From Thermomonas aquatica (GTDB taxonomy: Bacteria > Pseudomonadota > Gammaproteobacteria > Xanthomonadales > Xanthomonadaceae), in assembly GCF_006337105.1 (NCBI RefSeq), contig NZ_CP040871.1, forward strand, positions 310,001 to 374,000: a DNA stretch of 64,000 nucleotides, given 5' to 3'. The translations under genes were made by a program, and so were the position numbers. The notes under the pieces were generated by a model. It did not search any database. It saw only the letters and a list, made by a program, of their open reading frames with translations, and was not told where the DNA came from. Below are positions 46,277-54,667 of the stretch, piece after piece; the stretch's first letter is position 1; each line of letters opens with the position of its first letter.

Positions 46277-46818
46277 AGACCTCCCGCTGGCTACCGCTGG
46301 CCGCGTTCTTCGCACTGGCCGTCCTGCTCGCCGCCGGGGTGTGGATGAGCCGCAAGCCGGACCGCGACGCCCTGCCCTCGCCGCTGATCGGCAAGCCGGC
46401 GCCCGCCTTCGCGCTGCCGGTCCTGCACGAACCGCAGCGCACGGTGACCCTGGCCGACCTCAAGGGCCAACCGTTCCTGCTCAACGTCTGGGGCAGCTGG
46501 TGCGTGGAATGCCGGATCGAGCATCCGGTGCTCACGCGCTTCGCCGAGAGCCGCCGCCTGCGCGTGATCGGCTACAACTGGAAGGACGAGCCCGCCGACG
46601 CGCTGCGCTGGCTGGAGCAGTTCGGCAACCCGTTCTGGCTGGTGCTGGCCGATGTCGAAGGCCGCAGCGCCATCGACTGGGGCATCTACGGCGCGCCGGA
46701 AACCTTCCTGGTGGATCGCAACGGGGTGGTCCAGTGGAAGCACGTCGGCCCGCTGAGCGACGAGATCATCGCCAAGGAGCTGATGCCGGCGCTGCAGAAG
46801 AGCGAGGGATCGCGCTGA
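46273..46818 (+). CDS. ccmG: Thiol:disulfide interchange protein CcmG/DsbE
   Basis: The 181-residue thioredoxin-fold protein has a membrane anchor and the redox centre WCVEC (Cys77, Cys80). It keeps apocytochrome c cysteines reduced. The YGAPETFLVDRNGVV segment with its cis-proline is typical. The stop overlaps ccmH (TGATG). Confidence 0.96.
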   Translation: MKTSRWLPLAAFFALAVLLAAGVWMSRKPDRDALPSPLIGKPAPAFALPVLHEPQRTVTLADLKGQPFLLNVWGSWCVECRIEHPVLTRFAESRRLRVIGYNWKDEPADALRWLEQFGNPFWLVLADVEGRSAIDWGIYGAPETFLVDRNGVVQWKHVGPLSDEIIAKELMPALQKSEGSR

Positions 46819-47255
46819 TGCGCCTGTTGCTTGCCCTGCTGCTGTGCATCGCATCCTGTTCCGTGTTCGCGCAGGCGAACCAGGAGGCCGACGCCACGCC
46901 GCTGCAGTTCCGCGATGCCGCCGAGGAAACCCGCTTCCACGCGCTGGCCAGCGAATTGCGCTGCGTGATGTGCCAGAACCAGTCGCTGGCCGATTCCAAC
47001 GCGCTGATCGCGCTGCAGCTGCGCCGCGAGGTGCTGGAGCTGATGCGCGACGGCCGCAGCGACGGCGAGATCGAGGACTACCTGGTGCAGCGCTACGGCG
47101 AATTCGTGCTGTACCAGCCGAAGGTCGAAGGCCGCACCTGGTTGCTGTGGCTGGGCCCGGCGTTGCTGCTGCTGGCCGGTGCCGGCGTGGTCGTGGCCAT
47201 CGTGCGCAGGCGCAAGCCGCAGGCGCTGCCGGCCGATGACGGGCAGGAGTGGTGA
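46818..47255 (+). CDS. ccmH: Cytochrome c-type biogenesis protein CcmH
   Basis: The 145-residue protein has a signal peptide, a three-helix domain with the LRCVMCQNQSLADSNA motif (Cys49, Cys52) and a C-terminal transmembrane helix. Unlike E. coli CcmH it lacks the TPR half, which is a separate downstream gene (ccmI). Confidence 0.96.
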   Translation: MRLLLALLLCIASCSVFAQANQEADATPLQFRDAAEETRFHALASELRCVMCQNQSLADSNALIALQLRREVLELMRDGRSDGEIEDYLVQRYGEFVLYQPKVEGRTWLLWLGPALLLLAGAGVVVAIVRRRKPQALPADDGQEW

Positions 47256-48259
47256 TGACGGTCTTCCTTGTCCTCGCCGCGGTGTTGACGCTGGCCGTGT
47301 TGGCGGTGCTGCTGCGGCCGTTGTGGCGCGATGCGCGCGGCGTCTCGCTCGGCATCGGCGTGGTCGTGCTGGCCTCGACTGCGTTGCTGTACCGCATCGT
47401 CGGCACCCCGCCGGCACTGGATGCGGCGAACCTGAAAGCGCCGGACACCCTGGGCGATGCCATCGCCCAGCTCGAAGCCGAGCTGCAGCGCCATCCCGAG
47501 CAGGCCGAAGGCTGGCGCCTGCTGGGCCAGGCCCTGCAGCGCGAAAACCAGCCGGCGAAGGCGCGCGATGCCTACGCGAAAGCCGCGAAACTGGCGCCGG
47601 ACGATGCCGCCATCGCCACCGAAGCGGCGCAGGCGCGTGCGCTGGCCGACGACAAGCGCCTGTTCGACGCCGAAGCCGTCGCCTTGCTGCAGCGCGCATT
47701 GAAGAGCGAGCCCGACAACCAGCGCGCCCGCTGGTTCCTCGGCATCGCGCAGCGCCAGGCCGGCGACAACGCCGCCGCCGCCGCGACCTGGGAGCCACTG
47801 CTGGCGCAGGTCGATGCCGCCACCGCGGCCAGCCTGCGCAAGGAGATCGACCATGCACGCACCGCCGCCGGCATGGAACCGTTGCCGGAAACTGCGCCAG
47901 TCGTCGCCAATGCCAACGCCTTGCAGGTGCGGGTGGCGCTCGATCCCGATTTCGCCGCGCGCGTGCGCCTGCGCGGCGACGCTTCCGTTTTCGTGATCGC
48001 GCGCGCGCCGGATGGCCCGCCGATGCCGGTCGCGGCGGAGAAACGCAGCGTCTCCGAACTGCCGTTCACCGCCGTCCTCGACGACGGCGACAGCCCGATG
48101 CCGACCCGCAAGCTGTCGCAGCTGCGCGAGGTCGAGCTGGTCGCGCGGCTGTCGACCAGCGGCGACGCGATGAAGCGGGACGGCGACATCGAATCCAGGC
48201 CGGTGCGCGTGAGCTTGCCGGCCAAGGCGCCGGTCGAGCTGGTGATCGGCGCGGAATGA
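47255..48259 (+). CDS. ccmI: Cytochrome c-type biogenesis protein CcmI (TPR)
   Basis: The 334-residue protein has two N-terminal membrane helices and TPR repeats (about 75-200) that hold apocytochrome c for the heme lyase. A C-terminal periplasmic beta-domain follows. The ATG overlaps the ccmH stop (TGATG); two in-frame GTG codons just upstream are alternatives. It is the last gene of the ccm operon. Confidence 0.92.
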   Translation: MTVFLVLAAVLTLAVLAVLLRPLWRDARGVSLGIGVVVLASTALLYRIVGTPPALDAANLKAPDTLGDAIAQLEAELQRHPEQAEGWRLLGQALQRENQPAKARDAYAKAAKLAPDDAAIATEAAQARALADDKRLFDAEAVALLQRALKSEPDNQRARWFLGIAQRQAGDNAAAAATWEPLLAQVDAATAASLRKEIDHARTAAGMEPLPETAPVVANANALQVRVALDPDFAARVRLRGDASVFVIARAPDGPPMPVAAEKRSVSELPFTAVLDDGDSPMPTRKLSQLREVELVARLSTSGDAMKRDGDIESRPVRVSLPAKAPVELVIGAE

Positions 48260-48344
48260 CCGCCCGCCGCGTCATGCTGCACGGTCATCGCTGCATGCGG
48301 ATCCCGACCAAGGCGCGCTGCCTGCTGCCGCTACACTTCCGCGC

Positions 48345-49484
48345 ATGACCGAATTCATCCCGCCCGGCACGCGCTGGTTCGAGCTGCCCTCGCCGTTCCC
48401 GATGAAACGCGGCGGCGCGCTGCACGGCGCGCGCATCGCCTACGAAACCTGGGGCGAACTGGATGCCGCGCGCGGCAATGCGATCCTGATCGTCACCGGC
48501 CTGTCCCCGGATGCGCATGCCGCGGCCAACCCCGGCAACCCGGAACCGGGCTGGTGGGAGTCGATGCTCGGCCCGGGCAAGCCGATCGACACCGACCGCT
48601 GGTTCGTGGTCTGCGTGAATTCGCTCGGCAGCTGCAAGGGCTCGACCGGGCCGGCGTCGATCGATCCCGCTACCGGCGGCCCGTATCGCCTCGATTTCCC
48701 CGAACTCTCGATCGAGGACGGCGCCGATGCGGCGGCCGCGGTCGTGCACGGGCTGGGCATCCAACGGCTGGCCTGCGTGATCGGCAATTCGATGGGCGGG
48801 ATGACCGCGCTGGCGTTGCTGCAACGGCATCCCGGCATTGCCGGTTCGCACATCAATATTTCCGGCGCGGCGCGCGCGCTGCCGTTCTCGATCGCGATCC
48901 GCTCGCTGCAGCGCGAGGCGATCCGGCTCGACCCGAACTGGGACCAGGGCGGCTACGACGACGCGACGTACCCGGAATCCGGCATGCGCATGGCGCGCAA
49001 GCTGGGGGTGATCACCTATCGCTCGGCGCTGGAATGGGACGGCCGCTTCGGCCGCGTGCGGCTGGACTCCGACCGCCGCGACGACGATGCCTTCGGCCTG
49101 GAGTTCGAGGTCGAAAGCTATCTGGAAGGCCATGCGCGCCGTTTCGTGCGCCGCTTCGACCCGAACTGCTATCTCTACCTCAGCCGCTCGATGGACTGGT
49201 TCGACCTCGGCGAGCAGTTCGGCGGCGACGTCATGCGCGGGCTGGCCGCGATCCGCATCGACAAGGCGCTGGCCATCGGCGTGCGCACCGACATCCTGTT
49301 CCCGTTGCAGCAGCAGGAACAGATCGCCGACGGCCTGCGCGCCGGCGGCTGCCAGGCGGACTTCCTGCCGCTGGAATCCCCGCAGGGCCACGATGCCTTC
49401 CTGGTCGATTTCGAGCGTTTCGGGCCGGCCGTCCGCGGGTTCCTGGATGCGCTCCGACCTTCGGCACATGCATTGAAGGCATAA
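48345..49484 (+). CDS. MetX-type homoserine/serine O-acyltransferase
   Basis: The 379-residue alpha/beta-hydrolase has the acyl-enzyme serine in VIGNSMGGMTAL, the acid in VRTDILFP and the histidine in PQGHDAF. The family acylates homoserine for methionine synthesis. Members in Xanthomonadaceae have been assigned L-serine O-succinyltransferase activity for cysteine synthesis, and the VNSLGSCKGSTGPASIDP segment differs from typical acetyl-type MetX (NVLGGC). Reaction therefore uncertain: serine or homoserine, with succinyl-CoA more likely than acetyl-CoA. A cysteine-dioxygenase-like gene follows, pointing to sulfur amino acid metabolism. Confidence 0.9.
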   Translation: MTEFIPPGTRWFELPSPFPMKRGGALHGARIAYETWGELDAARGNAILIVTGLSPDAHAAANPGNPEPGWWESMLGPGKPIDTDRWFVVCVNSLGSCKGSTGPASIDPATGGPYRLDFPELSIEDGADAAAAVVHGLGIQRLACVIGNSMGGMTALALLQRHPGIAGSHINISGAARALPFSIAIRSLQREAIRLDPNWDQGGYDDATYPESGMRMARKLGVITYRSALEWDGRFGRVRLDSDRRDDDAFGLEFEVESYLEGHARRFVRRFDPNCYLYLSRSMDWFDLGEQFGGDVMRGLAAIRIDKALAIGVRTDILFPLQQQEQIADGLRAGGCQADFLPLESPQGHDAFLVDFERFGPAVRGFLDALRPSAHALKA

Positions 49485-49516
49485 GCACATAACCCGGCGT
49501 TTGGTACACTCGCCGC

Positions 49517-50122
49517 ATGAACGCTTCCTGTTGCGAGCCCGTCGATTTCCCAGGCCAGGCGAAGTTCATCGCCGCCGTCGATGCCGCCGTCGCCAGCGGC
49601 GACCAGCACGCGGTCACCGCCGCCCTGCGCAACGCGCTGTGCGCACTGATCCGCGATACCGAAGTCCAGCTGCCCTGCTGCGTGCAGGACGCGATCGTCG
49701 ACCACTACGCCCGCCGCGAACTCTATCGCAGCCCGCAACACGGCTACAGCGTGGTGGCGATGACCTGGGGCCCGGGCCAGGGCACCCCGCTGCACGACCA
49801 TTCCGGCCTGTGGTGCGTGGAAGGCGTGTGGCACGGCGAGCTGGAGATCACCCAGTACGAATTGCTGGAGACCAACGGCGATCGTTTCCGCTTCCGCGCC
49901 GCCGGCGGCATGCTGGCCGGGCCCGGCAGCGCCGGCAGCCTGATCCCGCCGCACGAGTACCACACCATCCGCAACGCCAGCGCGGACCGGATCGCGGTCT
50001 CGCTGCACATCTACCAGGCCGAGATGGCCTGCTGCGCCAAGTTCCAGCCGCTGGCGTCGGATGCCTCGGGCGAATGGTTCGTGCGCGAAGCGGCGACCCT
50101 GGCCACCGACAAGGCCGCCTGA
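49517..50122 (+). CDS. Cysteine dioxygenase family protein
   Basis: The 201-residue cupin has the iron ligands of the thiol dioxygenase family: His93 and His95 (PLHDHSGLWCVEGVWHGE) and a later histidine (His146 or His149, PPHEYHTI). It should oxidise cysteine to cysteine sulfinate, or 3-mercaptopropionate. A cluster of extra cysteines (CC at 5-6, 54-55 and 172-173) is unusual and could bind metal or form disulfides. It is 32 nt after the acyltransferase and just before tRNA-Leu. Confidence 0.88.
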   Translation: MNASCCEPVDFPGQAKFIAAVDAAVASGDQHAVTAALRNALCALIRDTEVQLPCCVQDAIVDHYARRELYRSPQHGYSVVAMTWGPGQGTPLHDHSGLWCVEGVWHGELEITQYELLETNGDRFRFRAAGGMLAGPGSAGSLIPPHEYHTIRNASADRIAVSLHIYQAEMACCAKFQPLASDASGEWFVREAATLATDKAA

Positions 50123-50136
50123 GCGCCGCGCTCGGC

Positions 50137-50142
50137 TATACT
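50137..50142 (+). promoter_or_regulatory. -10 box of tRNA-Leu
   Basis: TATACT lies 11 nt before the tRNA 5' end, with a GC-rich discriminator as usual for stable RNA promoters. No strong -35 box is visible. Confidence 0.6.
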
Positions 50143-50153
50143 TCGCATCCCGC

Positions 50154-50239
50154 GCCGGTGTGGCGGAATGGTAGACGCAGCGGATTCAAAATCCGCCGGC
50201 AGCGATGTCGTGGAGGTTCGAGTCCTCTCACCGGTACCA
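50154..50239 (+). tRNA. tRNA-Leu (anticodon CAA)
   Basis: An 86-nt class II tRNA with acceptor arms GCCGGTG/CACCGGT, anticodon stem GCGGA/TCCGC and loop TTCAAAA (anticodon CAA). It has a long variable arm, a T-loop of TTCGAGT and an encoded CCA. Its 3' end is the integration target of the adjacent element. Confidence 0.97.
50216..50239 (+). repeat. Left attachment repeat (tRNA-Leu 3' end)
   Basis: The T-arm and acceptor end of tRNA-Leu recur in imperfect form at 56789-56811. They share TCCTCTCACC and GTACCA, with two substitutions and one deleted base. This marks the left junction of the element. Confidence 0.7.
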
Positions 50240-50286
50240 CAATAGAGTTTCGGGGCGTCCCGCAAAATCCCGAAAACCCCTGAAAC

Positions 50287-50309
50287 CCGCCTAGATGGCC
50301 GGTTTTTTT
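50287..50309 (+). terminator. Intrinsic terminator between tRNA-Leu and integrase
   Basis: A short stem with one bulge (CCGCC / GGCCGG, loop TAGAT) is followed by seven T residues. It may end the tRNA transcript within the element and insulate the integrase gene. Confidence 0.5.
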
Positions 50310-50354
50310 GTTTCCGGGCCATCCCGAGCCGTCCCATTGCAGCGCGTTCCCTGT

Positions 50355-50429
50355 GGGGGTACCTTTGGGGGTACCGGGGCGCAGACCCCCGATTTGTCCC
50401 CATTTGTGGGGGTACCGGCAGGGGGTACC
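50355..50429. repeat. Four GGGGGTACC repeats upstream of the integrase (candidate arm sites)
   Basis: Copies start at 50355, 50367, 50408 and 50421, forming two pairs spaced 12 and 13 bp. The last copy ends 3 nt before the integrase ATG and overlaps its likely ribosome site. A similar pair with 12-bp spacing lies near the right end. They look like integrase arm-type binding sites and could allow autoregulation. Confidence 0.65.
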
Positions 50430-50431
50430 GA

Positions 50432-51667
50432 ATGGCGAAGATTGAACCCGGAAAAGCTGGCGCAGGCGAAGCCGTGACGGTCGCGCAATTGAAGGCGGCG
50501 AAGCCCGGCAAGCTGGGCGTAGGCGGCGGGTTGTTCCTGCTGACCAAAGACACCGGCGCGCAGCTATGGCGGATGAAGTACCGCCATGCTGGCAGGGAAA
50601 AGCTGCTGTCTTTCGGCAATTTCAAGGACGTGACGCTAGCTAAGGCCCGCGCCGAACGCGACAAGGCCCGCGCGCTGCTGCGCAACGGTATCGACCCCGC
50701 CGACGCGAAGCTGGCCCGCGACAACGCGGCCAAGCGCACCGCCGACGCCGCCTTTCCGAAAGTGGCCGCCGCTTGGCTGGAATGGAAGCGGCAGGAATGG
50801 GCACCCGAAACGCACCGCAAGGCAACGTATGTCGTGGATGCCTACCTAACCCCTACCCTGCGCCGCCAGTCCGTCACCTCTCTGACAACGCAGACCGCCG
50901 CCGATGCGCTGAACGGCATCCCGCCATCGCTGGCCGCGAAGGCACGGCAACACCTGGGCGGCATCGTGACGTTCGCCATCCGCAAGGGGCTGCGCGATGA
51001 TGGCCGCTTGTTGGCCCTGCGCGGCGCGGTTCCGAAACAGGACAAGGGCCATATTCCCGCCGCAACCGACCTTGCCGACGTGCGCGCCGTGGTGAAGGCC
51101 GTCGCCGCCTATCCGGTTCCTGTCACGCGCGCTGCGTTGTCCGTGGCAATGTTGACCGCGCAGCGGCCCGGCATGGTGGCCGCGATGGAATGGGCCGACG
51201 TGGACTTGGACGCGGGCGAATGGAGCCTGTCCGCCGACAAGATGAAAACCCGGCACGCGCACCTTGTGCCGCTGTCATCGCAAGCCGTGGGACACCTGCG
51301 GGCCATGCTCGCCTTCACCGGCGGCAAGCAATACGTATTCCCGCCGCTGGCACGCCAGAAAACCCCGCACCTGCACCGCGACGCACTGAGTGCCGCGCTG
51401 CGCCGCATGGGCTTTCAGGGCACCCATGCAACGCACGGCTTCCGGGGCATGTTGCGCACCGTCGCACGCGAACGCCTGCGGATGGATGCCGACGTGTTGG
51501 AAGCGCAGCTAGCGCATGCCAAGAAAGGCGACGTGCAAAAGGCGTATGACCGAACGCAGTTCATCGATGAACGCCGCGAGCTGGTGCAGGCATGGGCCGA
51601 TTACTTGGACGTGCTCGCCAGCGATGACGGCAAGGTGACGCCGATCCGCAAGCGCAAGGCCGCATAA
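50432..51667 (+). CDS. int: Tyrosine-type site-specific integrase
   Basis: The 411-residue recombinase has the N-terminal DUF4102-like arm-binding domain (about 15-95), a SAM-like core-binding domain and a C-terminal catalytic domain. Active-site residues are Arg245 (TAQRPGM), His335 and Arg338 (THGFRGM), His362 (LAHAKKG) and Tyr372 (AYDRTQF). The class integrates islands and satellites into tRNA 3' ends, matching its position 192 nt from tRNA-Leu. The ATG follows a GGGGG-rich repeat that can serve as ribosome site. Confidence 0.96.
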   Translation: MAKIEPGKAGAGEAVTVAQLKAAKPGKLGVGGGLFLLTKDTGAQLWRMKYRHAGREKLLSFGNFKDVTLAKARAERDKARALLRNGIDPADAKLARDNAAKRTADAAFPKVAAAWLEWKRQEWAPETHRKATYVVDAYLTPTLRRQSVTSLTTQTAADALNGIPPSLAAKARQHLGGIVTFAIRKGLRDDGRLLALRGAVPKQDKGHIPAATDLADVRAVVKAVAAYPVPVTRAALSVAMLTAQRPGMVAAMEWADVDLDAGEWSLSADKMKTRHAHLVPLSSQAVGHLRAMLAFTGGKQYVFPPLARQKTPHLHRDALSAALRRMGFQGTHATHGFRGMLRTVARERLRMDADVLEAQLAHAKKGDVQKAYDRTQFIDERRELVQAWADYLDVLASDDGKVTPIRKRKAA

Positions 51668-51757
51668 CCGAACACCTGCACCTAGCCCGACGGGGCGAAA
51701 ACGCCGTTCACCCTGCGGCGCTGGTGCGGGAACTTTTCAGGGCGCAGGGGGTGGGCG

Positions 51758-52387
51758 ATGGTGGGAAGCTATGAGGAAAAATATGGTGACTGGGAGGGCA
51801 ACCTGCCCGATTGGGTGACCGGCTGGCGACTTGTCGAAGCTGTCACGATACGGGCGGCGGCTTGCATTCTGACAGGCACAGACCCGGCACCTTATCGCTA
51901 TGGCAATTCAATCTTGCCAAGCGACGTGGAAGCAATGGAAACGGCACTAGAACAAGCGATTTTAATGGGACGGCTTAGACCGTTTGCGGCTTGGGCATAT
52001 AACCCCCAGTTGTCCGAAGAGGTTCCCATTGCAGAGGATGAAATCGACCCGCACTTAAACCTTGTGTCCAAGCAAACAACGGTTCGGGTTGTTGATCTGG
52101 TTGAATGGGCCGATGCGCGCGGAGTTCCGCATTGCTGGCGAGTGGCCAATACACCGTCCGGCAACGCCTCCGACCTTGCTGACTTCCCCGACGAACTTCG
52201 CGCAGCGGTTGAGGCGTTCAAGGCCGTACATGCCGACCCGCGCGCACTGGCGGGGAAGTCACCGAGGCAGGCTCTAGGGGCTTGGCTAAAGGCGAACAAG
52301 CCCGGGCTATCGGAAGGCGCACGCGACCGCATCGCCACCGTGGCGAACTGGCAACCGACAGGCGGCGCGCCTAAGACTCCCGGCTAA
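51758..52387 (+). CDS. Element-encoded protein of unknown function (209 aa)
   Basis: This soluble acidic protein has no signal or membrane segment. It begins with an aromatic N-terminus (YGDWEGNLPDWVTGWRLVEAV). A helical part contains AAACILTG and a VVDLVEWADARGVP strand-helix. A conserved-looking C-terminus (SEGARDRIATVANWQPTGGAPKT) is reminiscent of proteins near integrases in related genomes. It has lower GC than its neighbours. It lies between integrase and AlpA, where satellites often keep accessory regulators. No function can be assigned. Confidence 0.75.
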   Translation: MVGSYEEKYGDWEGNLPDWVTGWRLVEAVTIRAAACILTGTDPAPYRYGNSILPSDVEAMETALEQAILMGRLRPFAAWAYNPQLSEEVPIAEDEIDPHLNLVSKQTTVRVVDLVEWADARGVPHCWRVANTPSGNASDLADFPDELRAAVEAFKAVHADPRALAGKSPRQALGAWLKANKPGLSEGARDRIATVANWQPTGGAPKTPG

Positions 52388-52414
52388 CCTACCCCGGTAG
52401 TGGTGGGGTAGGTT
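52386..52414. terminator. Perfect 10-bp inverted repeat after the 209-aa gene
   Basis: AACCTACCCC and GGGGTAGGTT flank a 9-nt loop, overlapping the stop codon. It could be a terminator, though without a T-tract, or a protein-binding site, because the GGGGTAG core recurs elsewhere in the element (for example 53236, 56188, 56253, 56697 and inverted at 56754). Confidence 0.5.
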
Positions 52415-52547
52415 CCTTCAAATGGCGGGTGCGGTTTATTGAACCTGCCCCGCTATTCAACGCGCCGACTATTCCCAGAATCGAGCATCGCTGCATCCCG
52501 CAGCGGCCAGTGCCAACCGGCACCGGCCCGCACTGTAGGAAACACCG

Positions 52548-52763
52548 ATGCCGACCGATCAAGTCACTCCCTACCTGCTGCGCCTGCCGAGCGTTAAACG
52601 CTTGTGCGGGCTGTCCCGTTCCGAAATCTACCGGCGCGTTGCCGCTGGCACTTTCCCTGCACCCGTGAAACTGGGCGAGCGTGCGAGCGCGTGGCCCGAG
52701 CATGAAATCGCAGCATGGTGCGCTTCCCGTATCGCTGCGCGCGATGCAAAGGCGGCGGCATGA
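52548..52763 (+). CDS. alpA: AlpA-family transcriptional regulator/excisionase
   Basis: The 71-residue MerR-like winged helix reads LLRLPSVKRLCGLSRSEIYRR, followed by GTFPAPVKLGERASAWPEHEI. This is the AlpA signature found in P4-like phages, PICI-type satellites and islands, where it controls excision or element genes. Good ribosome site (AGGAAA). The stop overlaps the next gene (ATGA). Confidence 0.92.
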   Translation: MPTDQVTPYLLRLPSVKRLCGLSRSEIYRRVAAGTFPAPVKLGERASAWPEHEIAAWCASRIAARDAKAAA

Positions 52764-52921
52764 CTTCCCCCGACCTGCTGCAAACAGCGCTTGCCGATAT
52801 CGACCGAGCCCGTGACCGTCTGCATCGCTACGCCGACAACACCGACAACCCGGCTCCTGGCGCAGTGGAAGCCGCCGACCTGTTGGACGCAGCGCGCGAC
52901 GCATTGGATGGTGCGGCATGA
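52760..52921 (+). CDS. Small helical protein, unknown (53 aa)
   Basis: A 53-residue mostly helical, acidic protein (MTSPDLLQTALADIDRARDR...). It is overlapped at both ends by neighbours via ATGA, so it is probably truly translated in the alpA operon. No recognised family. Confidence 0.6.
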   Translation: MTSPDLLQTALADIDRARDRLHRYADNTDNPAPGAVEAADLLDAARDALDGAA

Positions 52922-53250
52922 CCGCGCCTAAGACTCGCGGCGCGGCGATCACCGCGCATTGCCGCGAATGCACGCATGACCCGAGCGCGATGGGGACATG
53001 GCGGGAACAGGTAGCGGCTTGCCATATCACCGCCTGCCCGTTGTGGACGTTCCGGCCATTGCCTGCCCATGCACCCGATTGGATCAAGTCCCGCAACCCC
53101 GGCGACCTGCCCGATGGCTACGGCAGACTCCGCCACGATGACGCGATCCGTACCCTGCGCGGAAACATCGACGCTAGGGGCGCATATGGCCCCGAAACTG
53201 GCCCACGGCTGACAACGCAGCATGGGGGCGCTAGTGGGGTAGCGGCATGA
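52918..53250 (+). CDS. Small cysteine-rich protein, probable zinc-binding (110 aa)
   Basis: The 110-residue protein has a CxxC...CxxxxC arrangement (HCRECTHDP and CHITACPLW, residues about 15-43). It resembles zinc-finger-like phage proteins with a ...CPLWPFR pattern found before replication genes in Xanthomonadaceae prophages. It overlaps the genes on both sides by ATGA. A role in replication or regulation of the element is plausible but unproven. Confidence 0.75.
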   Translation: MTAPKTRGAAITAHCRECTHDPSAMGTWREQVAACHITACPLWTFRPLPAHAPDWIKSRNPGDLPDGYGRLRHDDAIRTLRGNIDARGAYGPETGPRLTTQHGGASGVAA

Positions 53251-54467
53251 CTACGGCGCGGTTCCTTTCGCTGTTCGGTGAACGCTTCACGTTCCAGACC
53301 TTCGACGATTCGCCGGCCAAGTCGCCGGCCCTGTCGCGCGTCATGCACGGCACGTTGCGGGAACATGCGGCCACGCTTGCCAGCTTGAACGAACGGGGCG
53401 CGGGCGTCTTTTTCATGGTGAACGCTGGCGATGGAAGGGGGCGCAAGGCGGGCAACGTGCGGCAGGTGCGCGCGTTGTTTGCAGACCTGGACGGCTCGCC
53501 GCTGGCACCCGTGCAAGCTGCTTCACTGCCGCCGCACTGCATCGTGGAATCGTCGCCGGGGCGCTGGCACGCCTATTGGCTGGTGACGGATTGCCCGCTG
53601 GACAGGTTCAAGCCGATGCAGCAGGCGTTAGCCGCGCGCTTCGACGGCGACCGCAAGGTGTGTGACCTGCCGCGCGTCATGCGCCTACCGGGCTTCGACC
53701 ATCGCAAGGGCGAGCCGTTCACGACGCGGGTTGTCTCGCTGGACGCCGACCGCGCGCCGTACCGACTGGCCGAACTGGTGCAGGCATTCGACTTGAACCC
53801 CGCGCCTGTCGCGTTGACGGCTCACAAGCGGCGCACCCTGCCCGATGCCATCCCCGACGGCGAACGCAACGACACTCTGCTATTGCTGGCCGCTGGACTT
53901 GTCCGTAAGGGGCACGATATGCAGGCCGTGAATGACCGGCTGCAACGGATCAATGCCGAACGCTGCCAGCCGCCGTTATGCGCATCGGAAGTGGATAGCA
54001 TCGCCGCGCAGGCCGTGGGCTACGGTTCCGATGGCTTCACCCTGCTGCCGCACAAGCTACTGGACTCGCCGCAATGGAAGGCGCTGTCGCCGCCAGCGCA
54101 TGATGTGATCCTTACCGCGTTCCGCCGCTTCGACGGATTCAACAATGGCAACATCGCGCTGACCCCTGCGGACTTCGACGGGCGGCCCGGTATGACAGAA
54201 AGCGCGTTCAAGCGGCACCGTCGCCGCGCGCTGGCATCCGGCATCCTGCGATTGGCGAAGCACGGCAAGCCGACGCAAACGGGCCGAACACCAGACCTTT
54301 ACGCCATTGCCGATTGTTGGCTGCCCGAATCCGCTAGGGATCAAATCGATCCTTTGCGCATGGGATCAAAAAGAACCCCCTACATAGATAAACAGGCTCT
54401 TGCCGTTGAAGGCATCCATGAGGGGCAGACAGGCAGGCGGCGCAACGCAAAATCGAGGGCGGCATGA
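53247..54467 (+). CDS. RepB-type primase with PriCT domain
   Basis: The 406-residue protein has a RepB/primase-polymerase-like N-terminal half (about 1-190, with AGVFFMVNAGDGRGRKAGNV, RALFADLDGSP and CIVESSPGRWHAYWLV). A PriCT-like helical domain follows (about 207-265, GERNDTLLLLAAGLVRKG). The C-terminal winged-helix-like region (about 290-365) may bind DNA. It should prime replication of the excised element. No helicase domain is present, unlike the P4 alpha protein, so a host or helper helicase would be needed. Confidence 0.85.
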   Translation: MTTARFLSLFGERFTFQTFDDSPAKSPALSRVMHGTLREHAATLASLNERGAGVFFMVNAGDGRGRKAGNVRQVRALFADLDGSPLAPVQAASLPPHCIVESSPGRWHAYWLVTDCPLDRFKPMQQALAARFDGDRKVCDLPRVMRLPGFDHRKGEPFTTRVVSLDADRAPYRLAELVQAFDLNPAPVALTAHKRRTLPDAIPDGERNDTLLLLAAGLVRKGHDMQAVNDRLQRINAERCQPPLCASEVDSIAAQAVGYGSDGFTLLPHKLLDSPQWKALSPPAHDVILTAFRRFDGFNNGNIALTPADFDGRPGMTESAFKRHRRRALASGILRLAKHGKPTQTGRTPDLYAIADCWLPESARDQIDPLRMGSKRTPYIDKQALAVEGIHEGQTGRRRNAKSRAA

Positions 54468-54667
54468 TGAATCGACTTCCTGATGACGTAGTGCAGGCGT
54501 TGGCCGCTGCGAAGCGCACGCCGGGCTGGAATAACCGCAACCCTACCGTTCGCCGCTTCGAGATTGGCCGCTATGGGCTGGACTGCACCCTGTACGTTGT
54601 CCCGGCCCGCGCATGGGCCTATCGCCGCGCGGAGCGTGACGCGCAGGCATGGCGCGCGCAGGCATGA
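54464..54667 (+). CDS. Small element protein, unknown (67 aa)
   Basis: A 67-residue basic protein with several aromatic and arginine residues; the C-terminal part reads LYVVPARAWAYRRAERDAQAW. Overlaps by ATGA with the primase and with the following gene, supporting translation. No family recognised. Confidence 0.6.
   Translation: MMNRLPDDVVQALAAAKRTPGWNNRNPTVRRFEIGRYGLDCTLYVVPARAWAYRRAERDAQAWRAQA

Noticed and set aside
50355..50429. CRISPR-like repeats
   Set aside because: Repeats are only 9 nt and irregularly spaced, with no cas genes; they fit integrase sites better.
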